Shown: positions 21,815 to 30,964, numbered from the stretch's first letter. The stretch is 64,000 nt of DNA from Actinomycetota bacterium (GCA_005888335.1 VAWY01000068.1:17606-81605); one strand, 5' to 3'. Notes: generated by a model not told the origin, from the sequence alone. Program-made: numbers and translations.

Positions 21815-23086
21815 ATGCTCTCGACGATCCTCAGCGCGTTCACGGTCGCGGACATCCGCAAGAAGCTGGCCTTCACGGCGATGCTGCTGCTGTTCTACCG
21901 CCTGGGCTCGCACGTGCCGGTCCCGGGCGTCAACACCGCCGCGGTCGAGGACATCCAGAAGCAGTTCGGCGGTGGCGGCGTCCTGAACTTCCTCAACGTG
22001 TTCAGCGGCGGCGGGCTGTCGCGGATCGCGATCTTCGCGCTCGGGATCATGCCCTACATCACGGCGTCGATCATCCTGCAGCTGCTGACCGTCGTCGTGC
22101 CCTCGCTGGAGAAGCTCCAGAAGGAGGGCGAGGTCGGGACGGCGCGCATCACGCAGTACACGCGCTACCTGACCGTCGCGCTGGCCTTCGCACAGTCGAT
22201 CGGCTACGTCTTCCTGTTCCGCTCGTTCAGCGCCAGCGCCGGGCAGCCGGTCATCGAGCACTTCGACGCCCCGCACGTCTTCCTGATCGTCGTCTCGCTG
22301 ACCGCCGGCACGATCCTGCTGATGTGGATGGGCGAGCTGATCACGCAGCGCGGGATCGGCAACGGCATCTCGCTGATGATCTTCGCGTCGATCGTCTCGC
22401 GGCTGCCGCACGGCGTGCAGGCGTGGTGGACCAACGACGATCAGGTCTTCCGGGTGATGATGCCGTTCATCGCGCTGGCCGTCGTGGGCGCCGTCGTCTT
22501 CATCCAGGAGGGCCAGCGGCGCATCCCCGTCCAGTACGCCAAGCGCGTGATCGGGCGCCGGATGACCGCGGGCGGCCAGACCTACCTGCCGCTGCGCGTC
22601 AACATGGCCGGCGTCATCCCGGTCATCTTCGCCGCCTCGCTGATGGCCTTCCCGCCGACGGTCGGGCAGCTGCTCAACACCGGCTGGGCGACGGACTTCT
22701 CGAACTTCTTCTCGCCGAGCAAGGCGCCCTACGTGATAGGCGAGTCGGTGCTGATCATCCTGTTCACGTACTTCTACACGGCGGTCACCTTCAACCCGGT
22801 CGACCAGGCCGACAACCTCAAGAAGTACGGGGGCTTCATCCCGGGGGTCAGGCCCGGCCGGCCGACCGCCGAGTTCCTCGACCGCATCCTCGCCCGGCTG
22901 ACCTTCCCTGGCGCGCTGTACCTGGCGGCGATCGCCGCGCTGCCGACGATCCTGATCGCCCGCACCTCGGCGAACTTCTTCTTCGGCGGCACCTCGCTGC
23001 TGATCGTCATCGGCGTCGCGCTGGACACGATGAAGCAGCTCGAGGCGCAGCTGATGATGCGCAACTACGAGGGCTTCCTGAAGTGA
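21815..23086 (+). CDS. secY: Preprotein translocase subunit SecY
   Basis: 423 aa. Channel-forming subunit of the Sec translocon in the inner membrane. MLSTILSAFTVADIRKKLAF start; plug/TM2 region RIAIFALGIMPYITASIILQ, EGEVGTARITQYTRYLTVAL, then WMGELITQRGIGNGISLMIF (TM5), PVQYAKRVIGRRMTAGGQTY cytosolic loop and PGVRPGRPTAEFLDRILARL. Ten hydrophobic segments are expected and visible. Its TGA (23084-23086) overlaps a GTG that opens a 21-codon micro-frame ending exactly at the adk start. Confidence 0.98.
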   Translation: MLSTILSAFTVADIRKKLAFTAMLLLFYRLGSHVPVPGVNTAAVEDIQKQFGGGGVLNFLNVFSGGGLSRIAIFALGIMPYITASIILQLLTVVVPSLEKLQKEGEVGTARITQYTRYLTVALAFAQSIGYVFLFRSFSASAGQPVIEHFDAPHVFLIVVSLTAGTILLMWMGELITQRGIGNGISLMIFASIVSRLPHGVQAWWTNDDQVFRVMMPFIALAVVGAVVFIQEGQRRIPVQYAKRVIGRRMTAGGQTYLPLRVNMAGVIPVIFAASLMAFPPTVGQLLNTGWATDFSNFFSPSKAPYVIGESVLIILFTYFYTAVTFNPVDQADNLKKYGGFIPGVRPGRPTAEFLDRILARLTFPGALYLAAIAALPTILIARTSANFFFGGTSLLIVIGVALDTMKQLEAQLMMRNYEGFLK

Positions 23087-23148
23087 GCGGCAAAGACTTC
23101 GTCTTCGCTTGCGCGAACTTCGTTCGCGGGGCGGGGGGAACGGCATGA
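23083..23148 (+). repeat. Variant two-hairpin intergenic element with bridging micro-ORF (secY-adk)
   Basis: Between secY and adk lies AAGACTTCGTCTT (stem AAGAC/GTCTT) followed by CGCGAACTTCGTTCGCG (stem CGCGAAC/GTTCGCG), both with a TTC loop. The second hairpin is identical to that of the dispersed element seen at 28167, 38527, 40392 and 61940. The GTG overlapping the secY TGA opens a frame [21 protein letters not shown] that ends at the TGA overlapping the adk ATG (ATGA), so it spans the gap exactly. Whether it is translated is unknown. Confidence 0.65.
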
Positions 23149-23816
23149 GTGAGCTCAACCTCGTGCTGCTCGGGCCGCCGGGAGCGGGCAAGGGCACACA
23201 GGCCGAGCGCCTGCAGGGCGACTTCCGGCTGCCCTACTACGCCACCGGCAACATCCTGCGCGACGCGGTCGCCCAGGGGACCGAGCTCGGCAAGCAGGCC
23301 GAGCCGATCATGAAGGCCGGCGATCTTGTCCCCGACGAGCTGATCATCGGGATCATCCGCGACCGCCTGAACGAGGAGGAGGCCCAGGACGGCTTCATCC
23401 TCGACGGGTTTCCGCGCACCGTCGCGCAGGCCGAGGCGCTCGAGGAGGCGCTGGACGAGCTCGGCCGCAGCCTGACCGCCGTGCTCCTCATCGAGGCGCC
23501 CGACGAGGAGATCGTCCGGCGGCTGTCGGGCCGGCGCCAGTGCAAGAACGGCCACGTCTACCACGTCGAGTTCAACAAGCCCAAGCGCGAGGGCGTGTGC
23601 GACATCGACGGGCTGAAGCTCATCCAGCGCGACGACGACAAGCCCGAGACGATCCGCAATCGCCTCGAGACGTATCGCGAGAAGACCGCGCCGCTCATCG
23701 ACTTCTACGACGAGCGCGAGCTGCTGAAGCGCTTCGACGGCACCCGGTCGCCCACCGAGGTCCACGACCACATCCGCGCGACGCTCGCCACGCTGCGGCT
23801 CGAGGAACAGATTTGA
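23145..23816 (+). CDS. adk: Adenylate kinase
   Basis: 223 aa, long (LID-containing) form. Interconverts ATP + AMP and 2 ADP. P-loop [19 protein letters not shown]-site [12 protein letters not shown] and [14 protein letters not shown] are intact. The LID ([20 protein letters not shown] and GVCDIDG) has a degenerate metal site C-x3-H-x14-C-x2-D, lacking the second Cys of the usual Cys4 or Cys3-Asp pattern. ATG at 23145 is chosen because it gives [13 protein letters not shown]; the frame opens earlier at 23109. Confidence 0.97.
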   Translation: MSELNLVLLGPPGAGKGTQAERLQGDFRLPYYATGNILRDAVAQGTELGKQAEPIMKAGDLVPDELIIGIIRDRLNEEEAQDGFILDGFPRTVAQAEALEEALDELGRSLTAVLLIEAPDEEIVRRLSGRRQCKNGHVYHVEFNKPKREGVCDIDGLKLIQRDDDKPETIRNRLETYREKTAPLIDFYDERELLKRFDGTRSPTEVHDHIRATLATLRLEEQI

Positions 23817-24589
23817 TCATCCGCAAGACCCCGGAGGAGGTGGCGAAGATCGCCGCCGCGGGGGATCTCCTGGTCCGGACGCTGCGGCTGCTGGAGGGCA
23901 AGGTGCGCCCAGGCGTGACGACGGCCGAGCTCGACGCGGCCGCCGAGCGCTTCATCCGCTCGCAGGGCGCCGAGCCGGCCTTCAAGGGCTACCGCGGCTT
24001 CCCGGGCTCGATCTGCGCGTCGCCGAACTCGATGGTCGTCCACGGCATCCCCGGCCCGTACGCGCTCGAGCGCGGCGACCTGATCTCGATCGACGTCGGC
24101 GTGGTGCTCGACGGCTGGGTCGCCGATGCCGCGCGCACCTTCCCGGTCGGCCCGGTCACGCCCGTCGCCCGCAAGCTGCTCGGCGTGACCGAGAGGTCGC
24201 TGTTCGCCGGCGTCGAGCAGGCGCGCCCGGGCAACCGCCTCGGCGACGTCTCGCACGCCATCCAGCGCACCGTCGAGTCCGAGGGGCTGTCGATCGTGCG
24301 CTCGCTCGTGGGTCACGGCATCGGCCGCGACATGCACGAGGACCCGCAGATCCCGAACTTCGGCGAGCCCGGCCGCGGCCCGCTGCTCGAGGAGGGCATG
24401 GTCCTGGCCATCGAGCCGATGACGACGGCGGGCCGCCACGCGGTGCGCATGGGCGCCGACGGGTGGGCGATCTTCTCGCAGGACGGCTCGCTCGCCGCGC
24501 ACTTCGAGTTCACGGTGGCGATCACCGCGGAGGGCCCGCGGATCCTCACCCCCTGGCACGAGTACGGGCGCCAGGTCAGCGCCGCCTGA
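23813..24589 (+). CDS. map: Methionine aminopeptidase, type I
   Basis: 258 aa from a TTG start ([19 protein letters not shown]) whose TTGA overlaps the adk stop; no ATG or GTG is available before the conserved N-terminus. Removes initiator methionine. Metal and catalytic residues visible: His in MVVHGIPG, Asp in ISIDVGVV, Asp in VADAARTFP, His in [12 protein letters not shown], Glu in AIEPMTT, Glu in HFEFTVAI. Normally followed by infA; here a 125-bp gap leads straight to rpmJ. Confidence 0.96.
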   Translation: MIIRKTPEEVAKIAAAGDLLVRTLRLLEGKVRPGVTTAELDAAAERFIRSQGAEPAFKGYRGFPGSICASPNSMVVHGIPGPYALERGDLISIDVGVVLDGWVADAARTFPVGPVTPVARKLLGVTERSLFAGVEQARPGNRLGDVSHAIQRTVESEGLSIVRSLVGHGIGRDMHEDPQIPNFGEPGRGPLLEEGMVLAIEPMTTAGRHAVRMGADGWAIFSQDGSLAAHFEFTVAITAEGPRILTPWHEYGRQVSAA

Positions 24590-24638
24590 GCCCCCCGCAA
24601 GCCCCCGCCCAGCGGGCCGGGCGCCAGAGGCGCTGTGC

Positions 24639-24644
24639 TATCTT
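24639..24644 (+). promoter_or_regulatory. Putative extended -10 promoter for rpmJ-rpsM-rpsK-rpsD-rpoA
   Basis: TGTGC-TATCTT, an extended -10, lies in the 125-bp map-rpmJ gap, about 70 nt before the rpmJ ATG. The leader contains a CCGAAAGG sequence close to the start. No clear -35 hexamer. It marks a likely alpha-operon promoter. Confidence 0.4.
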
Positions 24645-24714
24645 GCTGGGTCGCGCGCGGACGCGTGCGCCTGTGCGCCCGCGCCCCTCTCAGGACTCCC
24701 CGCCGAAAGGTTCC

Positions 24715-24828
24715 ATGAAGGTACGACCGTCGGTCAAGCCGATGTGTGAGAAGTGCAAGATCATCCGCCGCCACGGCGCGGTGCTGGTCATCTGCTCCAA
24801 CCCGCGACACAAGCAGCGGCAGGGTTAG
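24715..24828 (+). CDS. rpmJ: 50S ribosomal protein L36
   Basis: 37 aa. [20 protein letters not shown], then [17 protein letters not shown]: the complete L36 with CxxC...C...H zinc site. It lies within a longer frame (from 24463), but the ATG at 24715 gives the exact family length. infA, which normally precedes it, is absent. Confidence 0.98.
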   Translation: MKVRPSVKPMCEKCKIIRRHGAVLVICSNPRHKQRQG

Positions 24829-24831
24829 GGC

Positions 24832-25215
24832 ATGGCGCGCATCTCAGGCATCAACATCCCGCTCAACAAGCGCGTGGAGATCGGGCTGACCTACATCTAC
24901 GGCATCGGCCGGTCGACCTCCAACGAGCTCCTCGCACAGGTCGGTGTCTCGCCGGACACCTACGTGCGCGACCTCACCGAGGACGAGGTCGGCAAGCTGC
25001 GCGACGCCATCGACCGCAACCTCACGGTCGAGGGCGATCTGCGCCGCGAGCGCTCCCAGGACATCAAGCGGCTGATGGAGATCGGCTGCTACCGCGGGCT
25101 GCGCCACCGTCGCGGGCTGCCGGTCCGCGGCCAGAACACCAAGACCAACGCGCGCACGCGCAAGGGCCCCAAGCGGATGCAGGTGGCCGGGAAGAAGAAG
25201 GCGGGCAAGAAGTAA
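24832..25215 (+). CDS. rpsM: 30S ribosomal protein S13
   Basis: 127 aa. Head protein that contacts P-site tRNA and bridges to the 50[21 protein letters not shown] start, [20 protein letters not shown] and the basic tail [20 protein letters not shown] are diagnostic. 3 bp after rpmJ, and rpsK follows its stop codon directly. Confidence 0.98.
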   Translation: MARISGINIPLNKRVEIGLTYIYGIGRSTSNELLAQVGVSPDTYVRDLTEDEVGKLRDAIDRNLTVEGDLRRERSQDIKRLMEIGCYRGLRHRRGLPVRGQNTKTNARTRKGPKRMQVAGKKKAGKK

Positions 25216-25614
25216 GTGAGCCCCGCCCCGAAGCGGCCCCAGCGTGGCCGCCGCCGCCCCAAGAAGAACATCCCGATCGGGCAGGCACACATCAAGACGT
25301 CGTTCAACAACACGATCGTCTCCCTGACCGATCGCGAGGGCAACGTCATCGCCTGGGAGTCCGCCGGCGGCGCCGGCTTCAAGGGCTCGCGCAAGTCAAC
25401 CCCCTTCGCCGCCCAGGTCACCGCGGACGCCGCGGCCCGCAAGGGCATCGAGCAGGGCCTGCAGAAGGTCGAGGTCTTCGTCAAGGGCCCGGGCTCGGGC
25501 CGCGAGACCGCGATCCGGTCGCTGCAGGCCGCCGGCCTGGAGGTCACCGGCGTTCGCGACGTCACTCCGCAAGCGCACAACGGCTGCCGCCCCCGGAAGC
25601 GGCGGCGGGTCTAG
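25216..25614 (+). CDS. rpsK: 30S ribosomal protein S11
   Basis: 132 aa, GTG start directly after the rpsM TAA. Platform protein at the mRNA exit. [40 protein letters not shown] and the C-terminal [16 protein letters not shown] are conserved. Confidence 0.98.
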   Translation: MSPAPKRPQRGRRRPKKNIPIGQAHIKTSFNNTIVSLTDREGNVIAWESAGGAGFKGSRKSTPFAAQVTADAAARKGIEQGLQKVEVFVKGPGSGRETAIRSLQAAGLEVTGVRDVTPQAHNGCRPRKRRRV

Positions 25615-25622
25615 GAGCCGCC

Positions 25623-26243
25623 ATGGCACGAGACACGGGACCACAGTGCAAGCAGTGCCGCCGCGAGGGACAGAAGCTGTTCCTCAAGGGCGAGCGCTGC
25701 CTCACGGACAAGTGCGGCGTCGAGCGGCGCTCCTACCCGCCCGGCGAGCATGGCCGCGGCCGCCAGAAGCAGTCCGAGTACCGCGTCCAGCTGCGCGAGA
25801 AGCAGAAGGCGCGGCGCTACTACGGCGTGCTCGAGAACCAGTTTCGCGGCTACTACGACAAGGCGTCGCGCCAGCCCGGCATCACGGGCGAGAACCTCCT
25901 GCGCATGCTCGAGTGCCGGCTCGACAACGTCCTGGTGCGGCTCGGCTTCGCCTCCTCGCGGCGCCAGGCGCGCCAGCTCGTCCGCCACGGCCACTGGACC
26001 GTCAACGGCCGCCGCGTGGACATCCCGAGCTACCAGGTGCGCGACGGCGACGTCATCGCGGTCAAGGCGGGCACGCCCGCCGAGCCGGTGATCCGCGACG
26101 CGACCGAGCTGACCGGCCAGGTTCCCGCCTGGCTGCAGGCCGACCACGACTCGCTGACCGCGAAGGTGCTGCGCAAGCCCGAGCGTCGCGAGATCGCTGC
26201 TCCCGTGCAGGAGCAGCTCATCGTCGAGCTGTACTCCAAGTAG
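25623..26243 (+). CDS. rpsD: 30S ribosomal protein S4
   Basis: 206 aa. Primary 16S-binding assembly protein. N-terminal zinc site (CKQCRREG and ERCLTDKC), [20 protein letters not shown], then the S4 RNA-binding domain [20 protein letters not shown] with [17 protein letters not shown] strong match at ATG 25623, 8 bp after rpsK. Zinc-binding S4 together with zinc-binding S14 and L36 makes this a zinc-replete ribosome set. Confidence 0.98.
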   Translation: MARDTGPQCKQCRREGQKLFLKGERCLTDKCGVERRSYPPGEHGRGRQKQSEYRVQLREKQKARRYYGVLENQFRGYYDKASRQPGITGENLLRMLECRLDNVLVRLGFASSRRQARQLVRHGHWTVNGRRVDIPSYQVRDGDVIAVKAGTPAEPVIRDATELTGQVPAWLQADHDSLTAKVLRKPERREIAAPVQEQLIVELYSK

Positions 26244-26326
26244 CCCGACTTGCCGAGGCGCGCACGACTGCGCGCCGGCCGGCCCATCCTTCCGCCGGCC
26301 TTGAACACACGAAAGATCAGGACCCG

Positions 26327-27301
26327 ATGCTCGACTTCCAAGTCCCCCGGATCACCAGCGAAAGCGTCGAAGAGAACCGCGGCACGTTCACCATCGAGCC
26401 TCTCGACCGCGGCTTCGGCTACACGTTCGGCAACTCGCTGCGCCGCGTTCTCCTGTCCTCGCTCTCCGGCGCGGCGGTGACGAGCGTGCGGATCGAGGGC
26501 GTCGCGCACGAGTTCTCGACCATCAAGGGCGTCAAGGAGGACGTGACCGACATCGTCCTCAACCTCAAGGGCATCGTCTGCCGGATGCACTCCGACGCGA
26601 CCGAGGTCGAGGCGCCGCTCGTGGTCACCGGACCCGGCGACATCACCGCCAAGGACATCGACCTGCCGGCCGGCGTCGAGATCCTCAACCCCGACGTGCA
26701 CATCGCGACGCTCGAGAGCAAGGCCAAGCTCGAGATGTACATGACGATCGGGCGCGGGCGCGGCTACCGGCCGGCGGACGAGAACAAGTCGCCCGACCAG
26801 CCGATCGGCGTCATCCCGATCGACTCGATCTTCTCGCCGGTGCGGCGTGTCGCCTACGCGGTCGAGGGCGCCCGCGTCGGCCAGCGCACCGACTACGACA
26901 AGCTCACGATCGACATCGAGACCGACGGCTCGATCGAGCCGACCGCGGCGCTGCGCGAGGCGGCGGAGATCCTCATCTCGCAGCTGGCGATCTTCACCGA
27001 CGCCGACCGGGTCGAGGAGTTGCGCGCCGGCCCGGGCGGGGCGCTCGAGCAGGCGACCAACGGCGCGGCGGCGGCCGGCCCGGGCACGGGCGGCGGGCCG
27101 ATGGACGACATCCTCATCGAGGAGCTCGAGCTCGGCGTGCGCTCGTACAACTGCCTCAAGCGCGCTGGCATCCAGACGGTCGGCGACCTGGTCTCGAAGT
27201 CGGAGGGCGAGCTCAACGCGATCCCCAACTTCGGGAAGAAGTCGATCGACGAGGTCATCGAGACCCTGCACGCGCGGGGGCTCAATCTGCGCGAGGATTA
27301 G
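26327..27301 (+). CDS. rpoA: RNA polymerase alpha subunit
   Basis: 324 aa. N-terminal dimerisation domain: [60 protein letters not shown]. Flexible Gly/Ala-rich linker at ~235-255. The C-terminal domain ([40 protein letters not shown]) binds UP elements and activators. 83-bp gap after rpsD, then rplQ 5 bp downstream, the canonical alpha-operon order. Confidence 0.98.
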   Translation: MLDFQVPRITSESVEENRGTFTIEPLDRGFGYTFGNSLRRVLLSSLSGAAVTSVRIEGVAHEFSTIKGVKEDVTDIVLNLKGIVCRMHSDATEVEAPLVVTGPGDITAKDIDLPAGVEILNPDVHIATLESKAKLEMYMTIGRGRGYRPADENKSPDQPIGVIPIDSIFSPVRRVAYAVEGARVGQRTDYDKLTIDIETDGSIEPTAALREAAEILISQLAIFTDADRVEELRAGPGGALEQATNGAAAAGPGTGGGPMDDILIEELELGVRSYNCLKRAGIQTVGDLVSKSEGELNAIPNFGKKSIDEVIETLHARGLNLRED

Positions 27302-27306
27302 CCGCC

Positions 27307-27660
27307 ATGCGCCACTCCAAGCAGCGCGGCAAGCTCTCCCGGGACGCGTCCCATCGCAAGGCGCTGCTGGCCAACCTCTGCAAGGAGGTCATCCAGCACG
27401 AGCGGATCAAGACGACCGAGGCGAAGGCCAAGGCGGTCAAGCCCGAGGTCGAGAAGCTGATCACGCTGGCCAAGCGCGGCGATCTCCACGCGCGCCGGCA
27501 GGCGCTCTCGGCCCTCGGGCAGGACAAGTTCACCGTGTACAAGCTGTTCGAGGAGGTCGCGCCGCGCTACGGTCAGCGGCCGGGCGGCTACACGCGCATC
27601 CTCAAGCTGGGGCCGCGGCGCAGCGACGCGACCGAGATGGTCCTGCTCGAGCTGGTCTGA
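27307..27660 (+). CDS. rplQ: 50S ribosomal protein L17
   Basis: 117 aa. [40 protein letters not shown] and the C-terminal [20 protein letters not shown] are diagnostic. It ends the ribosomal superoperon. Confidence 0.98.
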   Translation: MRHSKQRGKLSRDASHRKALLANLCKEVIQHERIKTTEAKAKAVKPEVEKLITLAKRGDLHARRQALSALGQDKFTVYKLFEEVAPRYGQRPGGYTRILKLGPRRSDATEMVLLELV

Positions 27661-27699
27661 GGTCGGAGCCGAAGCTCGCAAGGGGGCGCGGGCGCGGCG

Positions 27700-27705
27700 T
27701 ATCGT
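27700..27705 (+). promoter_or_regulatory. Putative -10 box for a leaderless DUF1707 transcript
   Basis: TATCGT ends 8 nt before the GTG at 27713, placing the transcript start at the start codon. No ribosome-binding sequence is present. Confidence 0.4.
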
Positions 27706-27712
27706 TCCGCGC

Positions 27713-28126
27713 GTGACGCGGGCCTCGGACACCGACCGCGAGCGCGCCCTGCGGGCGCTGCGGCGCCACTACGCCGCCGGCCGGCTCGACGCCGCCGAGC
27801 TCGAGGAGCGTGTCGACCAGGCGGCGCGGGCGCGCTACCGCGCCGAACTGCGCGCGCTGTTCACCGACCTGCCCGGCGGCGTGCGGGCGGGCGCGGCGAA
27901 GGGCGCAGCCGCCCGCGTGAACCGGGCGATGCTGCGCGCGCATGCCGGCACCTACGTGATGGTCAACGGCGCGCTGGTGGGCACGTGGGCGTTGACCGGC
28001 GGCGGCGAGTTCTGGCCGGCGTGGACGATCGTGCCGTGGGGCGCCGCGCTGGCTGGGCACGCGTGGTCCTCGCGCGCGGTACGGCGCGCGCTGAGCGCCC
28101 CGCGGCGCCGCCAGCTCACGCGCTGA
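27713..28126 (+). CDS. DUF1707 and 2TM-domain membrane protein
   Basis: 137 aa, GTG start. Residues ~5-55 (RERALRALRRHYAAGRLDAA, ELEERVDQAARARYRAELRA, LFTDLPGG) form the DUF1707 SHOCT-like domain common in actinobacteria. Two hydrophobic segments follow (TYVMVNGALVGTWALTGG and FWPAWTIVPWGAALAGHAW), typical of the 2TM family, then a basic tail. No specific function is known. A tandem pair of the dispersed intergenic element begins 10 bp after its stop. Confidence 0.8.
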   Translation: MTRASDTDRERALRALRRHYAAGRLDAAELEERVDQAARARYRAELRALFTDLPGGVRAGAAKGAAARVNRAMLRAHAGTYVMVNGALVGTWALTGGGEFWPAWTIVPWGAALAGHAWSSRAVRRALSAPRRRQLTR

Positions 28127-28136
28127 AGGCGCGGGG

Positions 28137-28243
28137 TAACGACCGCCTTCGGCGGTGTTGACCTTCCGCGAACTTCGTTCGCGAGCGGGGCAACGACCGC
28201 CTTCGGCGGTGTTGACCTTCCGCGAACTTCGTTCGCGAGCGGG
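28137..28243 (+). repeat. Two tandem copies of the dispersed two-hairpin element
   Basis: Two units of ~54 bp (28137 and 28191), nearly identical: (T/C)AACGACCGCCTTCGGCGG, then TGTTGACCTTC, then CGCGAACTTCGTTCGCG, then AGCGGG. Each has two hairpins with TTC loops (stems CCGCC/GGCGG and CGCGAAC/GTTCGCG). This pair lacks the ATG seen in other copies (TAACG instead of TAATG). Only two units, with no variable spacers, so not CRISPR. Located between a + gene and a converging methyltransferase gene. Confidence 0.85.
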
Positions 28244-28279
28244 CGGCCCGCCGGAGCTTTCTCGCTTACGGGACGTAGA

Positions 28280-29071
28280 TCACGTCACCCCTCCTTTCGC
28301 GAGGAGGAACACGGCCTTGGGGTGGCGCTCCTCGTCGACGTCGGCGTCGAGCACGGCGCCCGGCCACTGGCCGCGCAGCGCGACGACGCGCAGGCCGGCG
28401 GCCTCGACGAGCTCGCACAGCTCGGCGAGCGGGTAGTGGCGGTGGCGCTGGCGGCTGCGGCGGCGCGCCCAGAGGTCGCCGTCGGCGCGCGTGAAGACCT
28501 CGACGACGACCTCCACCTCGCCGCCCGGGGCGGTCAGGCACCCGCCGCTGCCGCGCCACACGGCCAGCGAGTCGTCGTCCTCGATGACGGCGTCGCAGGC
28601 CGCTGCCCGGTAGGCGACGGGCGTGTTGACGTCGAACGCCACGAGCCCGCCGGGGGCGAGGTTGTCGCGCATTCCCGCCAGCGCGTCGACCACGTCCTCG
28701 GGGTCGAGCAGGTGGTTGATCGCGTCGTCGAGGCAGGTGATCAGGTCGAACTCGCCGTAGACGGGCAGGGCCCGCATGTCGGCGACGTGGACGTCGGCGC
28801 GGCCGGCGGCCTTCTCGGCCGCGCGAGCGGCCATCTCGCCTGAGATGTCGCAGGCGGTCACCTCCCAGCCGCGCTCGAGCAGCGGCAGGAAGCTCTTGCC
28901 CGTGCCGCAGGCGACGTCGAGCACGCGGTGGCCGGCGAGGCCGTGATCAAGGGCCAGGTCCTCCAGGGCAGCCAGCCAGCGGTCGTAGGCGTAGCGAGCC
29001 GTGAGGACGTCGTAGACGGGCGCCAGGGCGTCGTAAGCGTCACGCGCCGGGGCAATGAGCGTCGGGGTCAT
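28280..29071 (-). CDS. SAM-dependent methyltransferase
   Basis: 263 aa from ATG 29071 (MTPTLIAPARDAYDALAPVY); an upstream in-frame start at 29098 is also possible. Motif I HRVLDVACGTGKSFLPLLER, motif II acidic TACDISGEM, VHVADMRALPVYGEFDLITC and NHLLDPEDVVDALAGM follow the class I methyltransferase order. The C-terminal part has HYPLAELCELVEAAGLRVVA, typical of small-molecule methyltransferases. Substrate unknown. Divergent from the ECF sigma factor gene. Confidence 0.88.
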   Translation of the reverse strand: MTPTLIAPARDAYDALAPVYDVLTARYAYDRWLAALEDLALDHGLAGHRVLDVACGTGKSFLPLLERGWEVTACDISGEMAARAAEKAAGRADVHVADMRALPVYGEFDLITCLDDAINHLLDPEDVVDALAGMRDNLAPGGLVAFDVNTPVAYRAAACDAVIEDDDSLAVWRGSGGCLTAPGGEVEVVVEVFTRADGDLWARRRSRQRHRHYPLAELCELVEAAGLRVVALRGQWPGAVLDADVDEERHPKAVFLLAKGGVT

Positions 29072-29130
29072 GGATGGTTGACCCCGCGAAGCGCTCAAAT
29101 GGTTTCAACAATGGGGATCCTGGCCCGTGC

Positions 29131-29619
29131 ATGTCCGATCAGGCCCCTGCCGCCGGGCCGATCGGGTGGGACTGGTCCTGGGCCCGCGCGCTGTGCCTAC
29201 GCGAGGCCCAACGGGTGCTCGGCCGCAACGCGGCCGCCGAGGACGCCGCCCAGGAGGCCGTGATCCGCGCCTGGCGCCAACAGGCGCGCTGCCGCACGCC
29301 CGAGCGGCCGGACCCGTGGATCGCCACCATCGCCCGGCGCGAGGCGCTGCGCCTGGTCGCCGGGAACCGCGAGCGACCACTCGAAGAGGTCACCGGCGAG
29401 GAGACGCCGTCGCCGGAAGCCTCCGTCGTGGTGCGCGCCGACGTCCAGCGGGCGCTCGCCACGCTCGACGCGCGCGACCGGCGGCTGCTCGCGGCGCGCT
29501 TCTGGGAGGACCTGACCCATGTTCAATCGGCGAACTGCCTGGGTCTGCCGGTCGGGACCGTTAAGGTTCGGTTGCACCGGCTATCTGGGCGATTGCGTGA
29601 GATGCTGGACGAGCCGTGA
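29131..29619 (+). CDS. ECF-type sigma-70 family factor
   Basis: 162 aa. Region 2 (WARALCLREAQRVLGRNAAA, EDAAQEAVIRAWRQ) and region 4 (ALATLDARDRRLLAARFWED, HVQSANCLGLPVGTVKVRLH) are present, giving a minimal ECF sigma factor. ATG at 29131 (MSDQAPAAGPIGWDW) preferred to 29074. Overlaps the next regulator by GTGA, so the two are coupled; no anti-sigma gene is adjacent. Confidence 0.85.
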   Translation: MSDQAPAAGPIGWDWSWARALCLREAQRVLGRNAAAEDAAQEAVIRAWRQQARCRTPERPDPWIATIARREALRLVAGNRERPLEEVTGEETPSPEASVVVRADVQRALATLDARDRRLLAARFWEDLTHVQSANCLGLPVGTVKVRLHRLSGRLREMLDEP

Positions 29620-30248
29620 AGCCGATCACGAACATCGACGACCCCCGCTTCGTCAAGGCCTTCAGCCATCCGCTTCGCGTGCGCATCCTGGCCATGCTCC
29701 AGGAGCGCACGGCCAGCCCCGTCGAGCTCGCCGACTGGCTGGGCTCGCGGCTGGGCACGGTGGCCTACCACGTGCGCACGCTGCATCAGCTCGAGCTGAT
29801 CGAGCTCGTGGACGAGACGCGCGTGCGCGGGGCGGTCGCGCACCACTACCGCGCCAAGGAGCGCCCGCGGATCTCCGACGAGGCGTGGGGCGAGGCCACG
29901 CCGATCGCCAAGCAGGCCGCGGTGGGAGCGGCGCTGCAGACGATCGACGAGTACGCGCGCGCGTCGGCGGCGGCCGGCGGCTTCGACCGCCCGGACGCGC
30001 ACATCAGCCGGCTGCGGATGGAGCTCGACCCGCAGGGCTGGAAGGAGCTGGCCGAGGCGGCCGCCGGGCTGCTCGGTCAGGCGCAGGAGATCGAGGCGCG
30101 GGCGAAGGAGCGCATCGCCGCGGACCCGCACGCCGAGGAGATCAAGGCGGCGGGCCTCGTCATCATGGTCTTCGAAGCCCTGCGCCTCACCGAGCAGGCG
30201 CCGCCGGCGCGGCGGCGCGTGCGCGGGCGGCGGCTGACCGCGCGCTGA
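29616..30248 (+). CDS. ArsR-like winged-helix transcriptional regulator
   Basis: 210 aa, GTG start in a GTGA overlap with the sigma factor. N-terminal wHTH: DPRFVKAFSHPLRVRILAML, SPVELADWLGSRLGTVAYHV, RTLHQLELIELVDETRVRGA. The C-terminal ~110 residues are helical, with no metal-binding Cys visible, so the signal is probably not a heavy metal. Its TGA overlaps the presumed start of truA. Confidence 0.82.
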   Translation: MKPITNIDDPRFVKAFSHPLRVRILAMLQERTASPVELADWLGSRLGTVAYHVRTLHQLELIELVDETRVRGAVAHHYRAKERPRISDEAWGEATPIAKQAAVGAALQTIDEYARASAAAGGFDRPDAHISRLRMELDPQGWKELAEAAAGLLGQAQEIEARAKERIAADPHAEEIKAAGLVIMVFEALRLTEQAPPARRRVRGRRLTAR

Positions 30249-30964
30249 TCACCCGCCTGGACATCGCCTACGACGGCGGGCCGTTCGCCGGCTGGGCGCG
30301 CCAGCCCGGCCGCCGCACGGTCCAGGAGGAGCTCGAGCGCGCGCTGGGGATCGTCCTGCGGCGCGAGGTGGCGCTGACCGTCGCCGGCCGCACCGACGTC
30401 GGCGTGCACGCGCTGGGTCAGGTGGCGAGCTACGAGGGCCCGCCACCGCGGCTCACCGGCGTCAACGCGCTGCTGCCGGATGAGATCGCGGTCCTCGCCG
30501 CGCAAGGCGCGCCGGACGACTTCGACGCCCGCGCCGGCGCCCGCTCGCGCACGTACTGCTACCGCGTGCTCGCGCGCAGCGCGCCCAGCCCGTTCGAGCG
30601 CGGCCGCGCGCTGCACTGGCCCTACCGCGTCGACCGCGATGTGCTCGACGCGTGCGCGCGGGCGCTGGCCGGCGAGCACGACTTCACCGCCTTCACGCCG
30701 ACCGAGACCGACCACGTGCGCTTCCGGCGCGTGGTGCTGGAGGCGGCGTGGCGGGATGGCGCCGACGACGTCCTCGAGTTCTGGATCGAGGCCGACGCGT
30801 TCATGCGCCAGATGAACCGCGTGCTCGTCGGCACCATGCTCCAGGTCGCCGGGGGGCGCCGGACGCTCGAGTCCTTCACGCGGCTGTTACAGGGTGCGCA
30901 CCGGCGTGACGCGGGTGTGACGGCGCCCGCGCACGGGCTCTATCTCGCCCGGGTGCGTTACTAG
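30245..30964 (+). CDS. truA: tRNA pseudouridine(38-40) synthase, apparent CTG start
   Basis: 239 aa. Converts U38-U40 of tRNA anticodon arms to pseudouridine. LDIAYDGGPFAGWARQPGRR, catalytic Asp in VAGRTDVGVHALGQV, SRTYCYRVL and FMRQMNRVLVGTMLQVAGG are all present. No ATG, GTG or TTG lies between the preceding regulator's end region and the conserved N-terminus; the first codon fitting homology is CTG at 30245, whose last two bases are part of the regulator's TGA (CTGA). ATC at 30248 is the only nearby alternative. 12 bp before surE. Confidence 0.9.
   Translation: MITRLDIAYDGGPFAGWARQPGRRTVQEELERALGIVLRREVALTVAGRTDVGVHALGQVASYEGPPPRLTGVNALLPDEIAVLAAQGAPDDFDARAGARSRTYCYRVLARSAPSPFERGRALHWPYRVDRDVLDACARALAGEHDFTAFTPTETDHVRFRRVVLEAAWRDGADDVLEFWIEADAFMRQMNRVLVGTMLQVAGGRRTLESFTRLLQGAHRRDAGVTAPAHGLYLARVRY

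Noticed and set aside
28137..28243. Tandem repeats that could suggest a CRISPR array
   Set aside because: Only two adjacent units with no unique spacers between them and no cas genes; they are copies of the dispersed hairpin element.
28155..28436. Open frame MLTFRELRSRAG… across the tandem element
   Set aside because: It arises from reading the repeat in another frame and then antisense to the methyltransferase.
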